NCBI GenBank assembly: GCA_018971925.1
Contig: JAGWZT010000145.1
Span: 1-5,770, forward strand
Direction of reading: 5' to 3'
DNA: 5,770 nt
Source of the DNA: Lysobacteraceae bacterium
Lineage (GTDB): Bacteria > Pseudomonadota > Gammaproteobacteria > Xanthomonadales > Rhodanobacteraceae
The notes below the pieces were generated by a model. That model was not told the DNA's origin. It ran no database searches and worked only from the letters and a program-made list of their open reading frames with translations. How positions within the stretch are numbered: position 1 is the first letter of the stretch; every line of letters starts with the position of its first letter. The position numbers and the translations under genes were made by a program. Below, piece after piece: positions 1 to 5,770 of this stretch.

Positions 1-631
1 AAGGGGGGTATGGAGCACCGCGACAGCGAAGGCCTCCGCGATCGTCTTGACGCAGGTGACGCCCAATGGATCCGAGCCGGTCGCGGCATGCTGCATGCGG
101 AGCATGCCGACCGGCGGACGCCACGGCCTGCAATTGTGGACCAGTCTGCCGCCGTCGATGAAGTTCGCCGAAACCGCCTACGCCTCGTTCCGCGCCGCCG
201 ACATTCCGGAAATCAGACGGCCGAATGCCGTCATTCGAGTGCTCGCGGGAAAGGTCGACAACGTTATCGGACCGATGCGGAACGCGACGCCGACCGTTTT
301 CGCATATGTCCGGCTGGAGGCGGGAGCCGAGGTCGATCTCGCTATCGAAGCTGACGAGCTAGGGGTCTACGTGACAGAGGGACAAATCGAAGGAAAGGAT
401 GGCGCGAAATTGACGCCCGCTGCACTGGAGACATTCGGCCCCGGAACGCGGATCACGCTGATGGCCACGCCGAACCAGTCGGCCGGCGTGGCCGTGCTTG
501 GGGGTGATCGGGTCAAGGGTGAGCTCGTGTTCGCAGGCCCGTTCGTGATGGACACACCGGATCATGCAGCGCAGGCGCACCGGGATTTCCTCGGCGGCAA
601 GATGGGTCGGCTCGATGGGGTGCCGTTCTGA
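1..631 (+). pseudogene. Pirin-family protein, 5'-truncated by window edge and frameshifted
   Basis: Pirins are cupin-fold proteins with an N-terminal metal site of His-x-His plus His-x-Glu; some oxidise quercetin. Frame 1 reads GGMEHRDSEG, then a DAQWIRAGRGMLHAE segment, the classic pirin stretch ending in the second metal pair (His at 94-96, Glu at 100-102). The reading then jumps to frame 2, which continues MPTGGRHGLQLW and runs through the pirin C-terminal domain (GPFVMDT near the end, then GGKMGRLDG) to the TGA at 629-631. Removing the single C at 103 joins the two halves with no other change, because HAE is directly followed by MP as in intact pirins. The first metal pair (HPH) would lie before position 1 and is not visible. 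As read, translation would leave the pirin frame after the metal-binding Glu, so the gene is a pseudogene or carries a sequencing error. It converges with the hydrolase gene ending at 741. Family assignment is firm; loss of function is likely only if the extra base is real. Confidence 0.88.
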
Positions 632-740
632 ACCCCGAATCCCACGCAGCTGGGCGCAATCCCAACCCACGTTCGTGGCAACCATTGCATGGGCGACGCC
701 GGTTACCCGACGGCGAGGCTCGGTGCGATCGCGATCGAAG

Positions 741-1373
741 TCAGCGCTTGGCGTTCTTTTCCGGATTGAACCCATCCCAGTTCTCGAAAACGTCCATGAA
801 GCCCGGAACCGTTTCCGAGCGGGCCCAGTCGCGCTGGAGCTCGCAATACATCTGCGTCTTGCTGATCAGTCTGGCGCCTGCTTGCTGCACGCGGCGTAGC
901 GCGGCTTCGTGCGCTGCAAGCGAGGTGCCACCGACCGCGTCGCATACCACATAGACCTCGTACCCTTCCCGCAGCGCATCCAGGGCAGGGAATGTCAGAC
1001 AGGCTTCGGTCCAGAGCGCCGTCATGATCAGTTTCTTGCGACCCGTCGCCTCGACCGCCTTCTTGAATTCGACGTCTTCCCAACTGTTGATGGTCGTGCG
1101 GTCGTAGGTCGGGTATTTGCCGAGCACCTCCATCAGCGGCTTGATCGGCGGCTGGTTCTTCCCGGTCGCGACATTCACGGTCGAGTGGACGATGGGAAGG
1201 CTGTAATTGACGGCCGCCTTGGCCGTATGCACGATGTTGAATACCAGCTCCTTCTGATCCATCGAACGGATCGAACTGACTTGGACCGGTTGATAGTCGA
1301 TCACGATGAATGCCGAGTTCTTCGGTGTAAGCAGGGGGTCTTCGACCTGATCACGGATGGCAGCGCTTGTCAT
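741..1373 (-). CDS. YcaC-like cysteine hydrolase, isochorismatase superfamily
   Basis: This 210-residue protein has the size of E. coli YcaC (about 208). Members of this superfamily use an Asp-Lys-Cys triad to hydrolyse amide or related bonds; the natural substrate of the YcaC branch is not settled. Seen here: the first strand with nucleophile-activating Asp26 (FIVIDYQ), the cysteine motif TEACLTFPALDA with Cys125, the following strand VYVVCDAVGGT (about 141-150), and the C-terminal CELQRDW (177-183) typical of YcaC relatives. The expected middle Lys could not be placed with confidence; Arg92 lies in the usual stretch before INSW. The ATG at 1373 was chosen because GGGAG lies 7 bases before it and the 20 residues a longer reading would add are Arg-rich and unlike the family. 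The protein looks cytoplasmic, with no signal peptide. It lies 121 bp downstream of the intact pirin on the same strand, a common type of neighbour. The family is clear and the substrate unknown. Confidence 0.9.
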   Translation of the reverse strand: MTSAAIRDQVEDPLLTPKNSAFIVIDYQPVQVSSIRSMDQKELVFNIVHTAKAAVNYSLPIVHSTVNVATGKNQPPIKPLMEVLGKYPTYDRTTINSWEDVEFKKAVEATGRKKLIMTALWTEACLTFPALDALREGYEVYVVCDAVGGTSLAAHEAALRRVQQAGARLISKTQMYCELQRDWARSETVPGFMDVFENWDGFNPEKNAKR

Positions 1374-1455
1374 GTCTCGTCTCCCAAATCGCTCGGCGTT
1401 CCGCCTTGCGTTCGGTGCGCGAGCGTGTCGCACCGACGGCTAAACGCTGTAGTAC

Positions 1456-1480
1456 ACATGTCTTGCATTTTCATGCATGT
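1456..1480. promoter_or_regulatory. Candidate operator: nested inverted repeat upstream of the hydrolase
   Basis: In the 121-bp spacer between the pirin stop and the hydrolase ATG there is a perfect dyad TGCAT-tttc-ATGCA (1464-1477) inside an outer ACATG (1456-1460) and CATGT (1476-1480). This patch is much richer in A+T than its surroundings and lies about 90-105 bp upstream of the ATG at 1373. That would suit a repressor or LysR-type activator site, but no regulator gene is in view and no convincing -35/-10 pair could be fixed. A chance palindrome is quite possible. Confidence 0.22.
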
Positions 1481-1494
1481 TGCTGAAAGCAGCT

Positions 1495-2415
1495 TCAGCC
1501 TGGTGCGGCTCCCGATTTCAGGAACGTACCGCGTTCGAGTTCCTCGAAAGCCTGACGCAGCTCCGCCTGCGTGTTCATGACGATCGGTCCGTACCAGGCG
1601 ACGGGTTCGCGCAATGGCCTGCCCGCCACCAGCAGGAAGCGAATGCCTTCTTCGTTGGCGTGGACCTCGATGGCGTCGCCTTCGCCGAATAACACCAAAG
1701 CCCGGTTGCCCGCTTGCGCCGGTGGCGCGGTATCCAGCCAGCGCGTGCTCTCGGTCGGCACCGAGAGTGGCGCCTCAGCGTTGCAGAACGTTCCACTGCC
1801 CGCGAACACATAGGCGAACGCTTGATGATCCGTCGGCACGGGAAAGATCTTGTGGCCGCCGGGCGACACCGAGATATCCCAATAGAGCGGATCGGCCGCA
1901 ACGCCTTCGACCGACCCGGCCGTGCCCCGGAAACGTCCGCACACGACGCGTACGTGGGTGCCGTCGTCATCGCTCACCACCGGAATGTCGCGCGCCTTGA
2001 TTTCCTGGTAGCGCGGCTCGGTCATCTTGAGCGCGCGCGGCAGGTTCGCCCAAAGCTGGAATCCGTGCATCTGCCCGGCAGGGTTTCCCTTGGGCATCTC
2101 CTGGTGGATGATGCCGTTGCCGGCGGTCATCCACTGCACGTCGCCCGCGCCGATCACGCCGCGGTGACCGAGGCTGTCGCCGTGTTCCACGGTGCCCGCA
2201 AGCACGTAGGTGATGGTTTCCATGCCGCGGTGCGGATGCCACGGAAAGCCCTTGATGTAATCCTCCGGTACGTCGCTGCGGAAATCATCCAGCAGCAAGA
2301 ACGGATCGAAATTGCTATCGGCGCCGTTGAAACCGATGGCGCGGTGGAGGTGCACGCCCGCGCCTTCCAGCGTCGGGCGGGATTTCGAAAGCCGCTTGAT
2401 GGGCCGAATGTTCAT
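1495..2415 (-). CDS. Pirin family protein (intact, cupin fold)
   Basis: This is a complete bicupin pirin of 306 residues. All four predicted metal ligands are present: His60 and His62 in WHPHRGMET, and His104 and Glu106 in GIIHQEMP. Between them are TITYVLAG, EHGDS and GDVQWMTAGNG, the standard N-terminal cupin motifs. MHGFQLWANLP follows, and the C-terminal cupin ends in WYGPIVMNTQAEL and a short charged helix. Relatives such as E. coli YhhW bind a metal and can open the ring of quercetin; others act as redox-sensing cofactors. Which applies here cannot be read from sequence. No signal peptide is seen, so it is probably cytoplasmic. The ATG at 2415 is preferred because GGAG lies 6 bases upstream. 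An in-frame GTG at 2427 would add four residues (310 aa), but its AGAGG is only 1 base away. The protein is clearly different in sequence from the broken pirin at 1-631, so the two are paralogues and not a recent duplication. Confidence 0.95.
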   Translation of the reverse strand: MNIRPIKRLSKSRPTLEGAGVHLHRAIGFNGADSNFDPFLLLDDFRSDVPEDYIKGFPWHPHRGMETITYVLAGTVEHGDSLGHRGVIGAGDVQWMTAGNGIIHQEMPKGNPAGQMHGFQLWANLPRALKMTEPRYQEIKARDIPVVSDDDGTHVRVVCGRFRGTAGSVEGVAADPLYWDISVSPGGHKIFPVPTDHQAFAYVFAGSGTFCNAEAPLSVPTESTRWLDTAPPAQAGNRALVLFGEGDAIEVHANEEGIRFLLVAGRPLREPVAWYGPIVMNTQAELRQAFEELERGTFLKSGAAPG

Positions 2416-2491
2416 GGTCGTCTCCACGCCTCTGTCGGCGAATGTTGGGGCCTAGCATTTCAACCATGCGACGACGGCATGCGGCGGACGA

Positions 2492-3871
2492 TCACCCAGC
2501 CGAGAATCCCGTTCGATCGACAATCTCGCCGCCGGCTTCCACCAGCGCCTTGCCCGCTTGAGCGCGTGCATGCACTTTGGTGAGTGGCGTCGAACCCTTG
2601 TCGGCGACCAGTATGGCGTCGGAGCCTTGGCCGTTGGCAATGACTTCGCCATGGATGTCGATCGCATTCACCTTGCCACCCTCGACGGCGTAGGTCGTGA
2701 CCTTGGCGCCATGGGTGACGAGGTTGCCGCCCACAATCAGCTGCTCGACGATGCCCCCCGGCTTGGCGCTGAAGGCCTCGGCCGGCAACTGCATGTTCAC
2801 GCCCTTGACCAGCGTGTTGCCGATTGAGCCGTGCGTCGTCACGCTGCCATCGACGGTGATCGTGCCGACGGGCTTGCTCACCTGGATGCCGATCGAGCCG
2901 TCGCCGAAGGTTTCGATGGACTTGAAGCGAATGTTCTTGACGGTGCCGTCGTACTGGTTGAAGCCGCGTGCGCCCAAGCCATGAGTGACGATTTCGGCTT
3001 CGGCGAGAAAGTCGCCCACGGTGCCGAAGTTGACGAAGCCGATCCCGCTCGGTCCGTACGACACCACCGGTGCGTGCGCGATCCAGGTGTCCACCGTGCC
3101 CCAGGTATCCAGCACCATGTCGTTGACGCCATAGGTGACGACCTCGCCTAAGTGCTCGACGCGCCTGGCGTGGACGCCATACACGATGAACACGCCGCCC
3201 GTGATGATGTCGGCGGTACCGTAGGGCAGCATCCCGGTAGAATGGACTGCGCCGGTTGTGAGGGTGTCGAGTTCGACCAACCCGCTTTGATCGCCGAAAC
3301 CGCTGACGAAGATGCCCGAGCCCAGCACCGGCGCATTCTTCGCGCCGACGCTTACATTGCTCAGCGATGCCGTAATCCGCGAGTTTGCCCCACCGTTGAA
3401 GTTGTAGACGGTGAGTGCTCCTTGGTACACATTGACACCATACTTCTGCGGCTGCTCGCTGTAGCGGCGCGCATCGCAGGCCGCGATGTGCAACCCGTCC
3501 ACCACGAGGTTCAACTTGTCCGTACCGGCGTGCGTGATGATCGAAACTTGCCCGGTCACCGCGAGGTTGTCGAGCGTAATCGTGCCAAGGTCGGCGAGCC
3601 CGGCCTGGGTGTAGATCGCGCGCGCGGCGGGCGGGGCAATCACGGTGAGATTCGCTACGCGGTTGTCCGCGGTCAGACCGATGCCATCGCCGTTGCCGAA
3701 GCTCAGGATGCAGCGATCCTTGTCCGCCCCGGTCAGCGAAAACCCGGGCGGCAGGGTGACCGAATGCGGGCAAGCCACCGATGTTTGCAGTTCGAGCACG
3801 CATGGTTCCGCTTCGGAGAGCGCGGACATCAGACCTACCAGCGACGCGACAGGACGGCTGGATTGGTTCAC
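2492..3871 (-). CDS. Right-handed beta-helix repeat protein, function unknown
   Basis: This 459-residue protein has no recognisable catalytic motif. From about residue 40 it reads as short beta strands separated by Gly/Asn/Asp turns, the pattern of pectate-lyase-like right-handed beta-helices (GLTADNRVANLTV, DLGTITLDNLAVTG, GSGIFVSGFGDQSG). A five-residue motif, [VI]-x-[TS]-[YHF]-G, starts at residues 244, 269, 294, 319 and 344, giving five coils of exactly 25 residues. Looser copies start at 384 and 410. There is no signal peptide, lipobox or membrane segment, so it is either cytoplasmic or exported by an unseen route. The start was chosen from the ribosome site: AAAGGAG ends directly against an ATG at 3877, leaving no spacing, but lies 6 bases before the GTG at 3871. 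Starting at 3877 would add only Met-Pro. The gene is followed after 76 bp by the pirin on the same strand. Such proteins are usually annotated as hypothetical; carbohydrate or surface binding is only a guess. Confidence 0.88.
   Translation of the reverse strand: MNQSSRPVASLVGLMSALSEAEPCVLELQTSVACPHSVTLPPGFSLTGADKDRCILSFGNGDGIGLTADNRVANLTVIAPPAARAIYTQAGLADLGTITLDNLAVTGQVSIITHAGTDKLNLVVDGLHIAACDARRYSEQPQKYGVNVYQGALTVYNFNGGANSRITASLSNVSVGAKNAPVLGSGIFVSGFGDQSGLVELDTLTTGAVHSTGMLPYGTADIITGGVFIVYGVHARRVEHLGEVVTYGVNDMVLDTWGTVDTWIAHAPVVSYGPSGIGFVNFGTVGDFLAEAEIVTHGLGARGFNQYDGTVKNIRFKSIETFGDGSIGIQVSKPVGTITVDGSVTTHGSIGNTLVKGVNMQLPAEAFSAKPGGIVEQLIVGGNLVTHGAKVTTYAVEGGKVNAIDIHGEVIANGQGSDAILVADKGSTPLTKVHARAQAGKALVEAGGEIVDRTGFSAG
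2768..3142 (-). repeat. Five 25-residue beta-helix coils inside the CDS
   Basis: These are protein-level tandem repeats in the beta-helix gene. The coils begin VVTYG, VVSYG, IVTHG, IETFG and VTTHG, each exactly 25 codons (75 bp) after the last. Positions 10-11 of the coils tend to be Gly plus a hydrophobic residue, and a second Gly-[ST]-[VI] step lies near positions 15-18 (GTV in several coils). The DNA is not noticeably repetitive, so the periodicity is kept by structure and not by recent duplication. In a beta-helix, one such coil is one turn of the solenoid. Confidence 0.8.
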
Positions 3872-4189
3872 GGGCATCTCCTTTGAGCGATTGTTGGCAC
3901 CGCCACGACTGAACGTGCATAGGCGCGACCCGTGCGCGGCGCGCAAGACCAGTCGTCCCTTCTAGACGATTCGGCGTTTCATCGACGTGAAGATCGCACC
4001 GCCCTCTACTACCATGCTGCGGCAATTCCGGACAAAGACGCATTTGGGTCGTGGGGCAACTTTGGCCATCACCATTCTGATTGGACGGGCCAGCGTCCGC
4101 TTCCTTCCGAACAGTGGTCATTGGCTCGTGGCAACTGACTGACGGCAACGGGTCGACGGCGGCCCTCACCGAGTCGAAGCTAGCCACCG
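3872..4189. other. 318-bp intergenic region without a convincing gene
   Basis: This gap lies between the acetyltransferase stop and the start of the beta-helix gene, both on the minus strand. It must hold the promoter of the beta-helix gene unless that gene is read through from the acetyltransferase. A poor promoter candidate on the minus strand is TTGCGC (3941-3946) and TATGCA (3916-3921) with a long 19-base spacer. A 7-bp inverted repeat, ACGACTG (3905-3911) and CAGTCGT (3950-3956), flanks it. A minus-strand reading of 37 codons (4075 to 3962) is in frame with the beta-helix gene but ends at an amber codon. No terminator with a T-tract, tRNA, or insertion sequence end was seen. Confidence 0.6.
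3916..3946 (-). promoter_or_regulatory. Weak candidate promoter of the beta-helix gene
   Basis: On the minus strand TTGCGC (3946-3941) is followed after 19 bases by TATGCA (3921-3916), about 45 bases before the GTG start. Both boxes match the sigma-70 consensus only partly and the spacer is longer than the preferred 17. The ACGACTG/CAGTCGT dyad just outside both boxes could be an operator. This is offered only because the gene needs a promoter in this gap. Confidence 0.15.
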
Positions 4190-5023
4190 TCATTCCGGCA
4201 AGCGGTCCAGCATTTCGTCGAGCTTTGGATCATTGGGCAACCGGATCAGGAATTCGTCTTGCAGCACCGCGCGGATGTTCGTGGCGGTGGCGAGGGTCCG
4301 CTTGGTGGTGCCACCGTCGGTGGTGTGCTCGGTGAACTGACGGTTCCGTAGTGCGAGCCTGCGGCCAGGCGGCGCGCGTGCGGCGGTCAGACCCGTGACG
4401 AAGTGCGAATCGGGGTGGGTGGACGTCCAGTGGTTGCTGACGCGGTAATCGGCTGGAAATTGCGGCTGCAGGTCGAAGCGATACAGCGTCCTCCACGCAT
4501 CGGCAGCGAAAAGCTGCACCCGCCAGTCGCTGTCATCACGGCAGATCACGCGGAACGGTTCGTGCGGCGTGGGCTGTTCGACATCGGGGACAAACTCGAG
4601 CAGACCGGTGGGCGTGTTGCCACCGAAGCCGACGTCAGCCAGCCATGACTTTCCGTCGACTTCGACGCGCAGCAGCATGTGGGTGCGCGCGGTGATCGCG
4701 TCTTCCGGTTGTCCCCACAATACGCGCGCGGCCAAGTCGGTCACGCGAAAGCCGATGGCGCGCAGCGCATCGCTCAACAAACGGTTTTGTTCGAAGCAGT
4801 AGCCGCCGCGATGGTCTCGTACCAGCTTGCGTTGCACGGATGCGATATCCAGCGCCGGCGATGCGCCGAGGAACGGATCGAGGTTCTCGAAGGGAATCGT
4901 GGCGACGTGCGCGGCGATGATGGCGCGCAGTGTCCGCAGGTCCGGCGCGATAGGGGTTTGGATGCCGATGCGATCGAGGTATGCGTGAAGGTCGATGGAT
5001 TCGGTTGGTGTTGCTTGTTGCAT
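4190..5023 (-). CDS. nat: Arylamine N-acetyltransferase (NAT)
   Basis: NAT enzymes transfer an acetyl group from acetyl-CoA to arylamines, arylhydroxylamines and hydrazines through a cysteine acyl-enzyme in the cytoplasm. The protein is 277 residues, within the usual 255-290. The full triad is present: Cys76 in RGGYCFEQN, His115 in TARTHMLL, and Asp130 in WLADVGFGG. Other family marks are YLDRIGI near residue 15, TIPFENLDP (42-50) before the catalytic helix, and a C-terminal lid region including HFVTGLTAARAPPG. The ATG at 5023 begins a typical NAT N-terminus; its ribosome site is weak, with no good purine run at the right distance. It lies 107 bp downstream of the S9 peptidase on the same strand, with a REP-like hairpin between them. 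Some NATs serve in natural-product assembly as amide synthases, but no such genes are near, so a general detoxifying role is the likelier reading. Confidence 0.95.
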   Translation of the reverse strand: MQQATPTESIDLHAYLDRIGIQTPIAPDLRTLRAIIAAHVATIPFENLDPFLGASPALDIASVQRKLVRDHRGGYCFEQNRLLSDALRAIGFRVTDLAARVLWGQPEDAITARTHMLLRVEVDGKSWLADVGFGGNTPTGLLEFVPDVEQPTPHEPFRVICRDDSDWRVQLFAADAWRTLYRFDLQPQFPADYRVSNHWTSTHPDSHFVTGLTAARAPPGRRLALRNRQFTEHTTDGGTTKRTLATATNIRAVLQDEFLIRLPNDPKLDEMLDRLPE

Positions 5024-5036
5024 GGTTGTTTCTGCT

Positions 5037-5091
5037 ATTCCGGGAAACCGATTCCGGGTTCCGCCGCGAAGAGCCGCGGCGGCCCCGGAAT
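5037..5091. repeat. REP-like hairpin between peptidase and acetyltransferase genes
   Basis: The sequence ATTCCGGG (5051-5058) plus CCGCCGCG (5061-5068) pairs with CGCGGCGG (5075-5082) plus CCCGGAAT (5084-5091). This is a 16-bp stem broken only by TT opposite C, with a six-base loop (5069-5074). A second direct copy of ATTCCGGG lies at 5037-5044 and could compete for the same right arm. No T-tract follows in either direction, so it is not a standard intrinsic terminator. The position between co-directional genes and the GTCATTCCGGGG edge, read on the minus strand, resemble REP-type dispersed palindromes. Membership of such a family needs other copies in the genome. Confidence 0.6.
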
Positions 5092-5130
5092 GACGGCAAA
5101 AGATAGAAGACCTCGCGCTTCGCCGCCCGA

Positions 5131-5770
5131 TCAGTGCGTGGCGCTACCGAGTTTACGTTGCAGGAAATCCACCGTCGCGATATCTGCTTTCATCCACGAA
5201 GCGTGGCGCAAGAATCCGTGGATCTCGTTGGGTATCACCATTTCCTCGAACGGCACGCCGTGTTTCTGTAGGCGCGGTACCACGTCGGTCATCTGGAAGA
5301 AATGCACGTTGTGGTCGTCGTCGCCCTGGATCAGCAGCACGGGTGATTTCCACTTCGCGATGTCGGCATCGGGCGAGGATTCCCATGCGACCTTCAAGGC
5401 CTGCTTGTAGTCGCCCTGTTCGTAGCGCCCGTTCGGGTTTTCGTTGAACCACCAGCCGATCGCGCGCGACCAGTCGTGCAGGCCGTGCATGTCCACGCCG
5501 GCCTTGAAGATGTCGGAGTTGCGTGCCAGCGCGAGTGCCGTGAGATAGCCGCCGTAGGAGCCGCCCCAGATGCCGATGCGCGTGGGGTCGACACCATTCA
5601 CGTGCTGCAGGAATTTTGCACCTGCGACCACGTCCTGGTATTCGGAAGCACCGGCCGGTCCCGCGTGCGGTGGATTGTGGAACGCGTGGCCGTAGCCGAT
5701 GCCAAGCCGGTAGTTCACCGACAACACGGTGAAGCCGTGCGTGGCGAGGTACTGGTTCACCGCGTAGCTG
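5131..5770 (-). CDS. S9 family peptidase, C-terminal catalytic domain (5' end beyond window)
   Basis: The visible 212 residues are the alpha/beta-hydrolase domain of a prolyl oligopeptidase/dipeptidyl-peptidase IV type serine peptidase. Counting from the first full codon at the right edge, the nucleophile Ser71 lies in GIWGGSYGGYL, the catalytic Asp is one of the three at 150-152 (IQGDDDHNVHF), and His184 is in NEIHGF. The early VNYRLGIGYG strand corresponds to the RGSxGYG segment of the family, here with a variant RLG. A HNPPHAGPAGASEYQD stretch follows. Translation is open through the window edge (Ser-Tyr-Ala before Val-Asn-Gln), so the GTG at 5760 is internal and the beta-propeller and any signal peptide lie outside. 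Relatives are often periplasmic and cleave after proline or similar residues in peptides. The C-terminus is complete, ending at the stop 5131-5133. Confidence 0.95.
   Translation of the reverse strand, partial: SYAVNQYLATHGFTVLSVNYRLGIGYGHAFHNPPHAGPAGASEYQDVVAGAKFLQHVNGVDPTRIGIWGGSYGGYLTALALARNSDIFKAGVDMHGLHDWSRAIGWWFNENPNGRYEQGDYKQALKVAWESSPDADIAKWKSPVLLIQGDDDHNVHFFQMTDVVPRLQKHGVPFEEMVIPNEIHGFLRHASWMKADIATVDFLQRKLGSATH

Noticed and set aside
91..110. Programmed ribosomal frameshift in the first pirin
   Set aside because: There is no slippery heptamer, stop codon or known stimulator at the junction, and pirins are not known to use frameshifting. A mutation or sequencing error is simpler.
697..715. 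Possible terminator CGCCG...CGGCG between the converging pirin and hydrolase genes
   Set aside because: Only five base pairs, a nine-base loop and no T-tract on either side. The small CCAC/GTGG dyad at 667-678 is weaker still.
725..732. GCGATCGC octamer resembling the cyanobacterial HIP1 repeat
   Set aside because: A single occurrence in GC-rich DNA and the genes are not cyanobacterial in style; expected by chance.
1714..2583. 289-codon open frame on the plus strand opposite the intact pirin
   Set aside because: The opposite strand carries all conserved pirin motifs; the plus-strand product has no recognisable features and no suitable start signal.
2460..4193. 577-codon open frame on the minus strand overlapping the beta-helix gene
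   Set aside because: Its product is very rich in Arg and His with no motif, while the other minus-strand frame gives a coherent periodic beta-helix protein with a good ribosome site. It is a high-GC shadow.
5758..5760. GTG at 5760 as the start of the S9 peptidase
   Set aside because: The frame stays open to the window edge with family-like residues (Ser-Tyr-Ala before Val-Asn-Gln), and a catalytic domain alone would be too short for this family.

Overview
The window is a GC-rich stretch of bacterial chromosome, dense with protein-coding genes. It suggests a proteobacterium. The style of the S9 peptidase and a REP-like hairpin using ATTCCGGG fit Xanthomonadales/Rhodanobacteraceae-type genomes, but this assignment is an impression from family resemblance and is not proven by the sequence. 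There are six genes, and no RNA gene, CRISPR array or insertion sequence was seen.

Layout from left to right. Positions 1-631 (+) hold the 3' part of a pirin-family gene, broken by one extra base at 103. Convergent to it, 741-1373 (-) encodes a YcaC-like cysteine hydrolase of the isochorismatase superfamily. Positions 1495-2415 (-) encode a second, intact pirin. Positions 2492-3871 (-) encode a right-handed beta-helix protein of unknown function, with five consecutive coils of exactly 25 residues. A gap of about 318 bp without a convincing gene follows. Positions 4190-5023 (-) encode an arylamine N-acetyltransferase with its full Cys-His-Asp triad. A 107-bp spacer carries a strong REP-like hairpin. 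From 5131 to the right edge (-) lies the C-terminal catalytic domain of an S9 (prolyl oligopeptidase/DPP-IV type) peptidase, cut by the window end.

How the genes relate. Five of the six are co-oriented on the minus strand, but the gaps (about 76 to 318 bp) and the hairpin argue against one tight operon. Pirin plus YcaC-like hydrolase is the most plausible functional pair: small oxidative or aromatic-compound housekeeping enzymes. The acetyltransferase would act on arylamines and could be part of the same detoxification theme, which is inference. The peptidase and the beta-helix protein have no visible link to the rest.

No clearly new multi-gene system was found. The two most interesting items are the periodic beta-helix protein and the pirin frameshift. 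The extra base in that frameshift perfects a palindrome, which suggests a templated mutation or a hairpin-related sequencing artefact.
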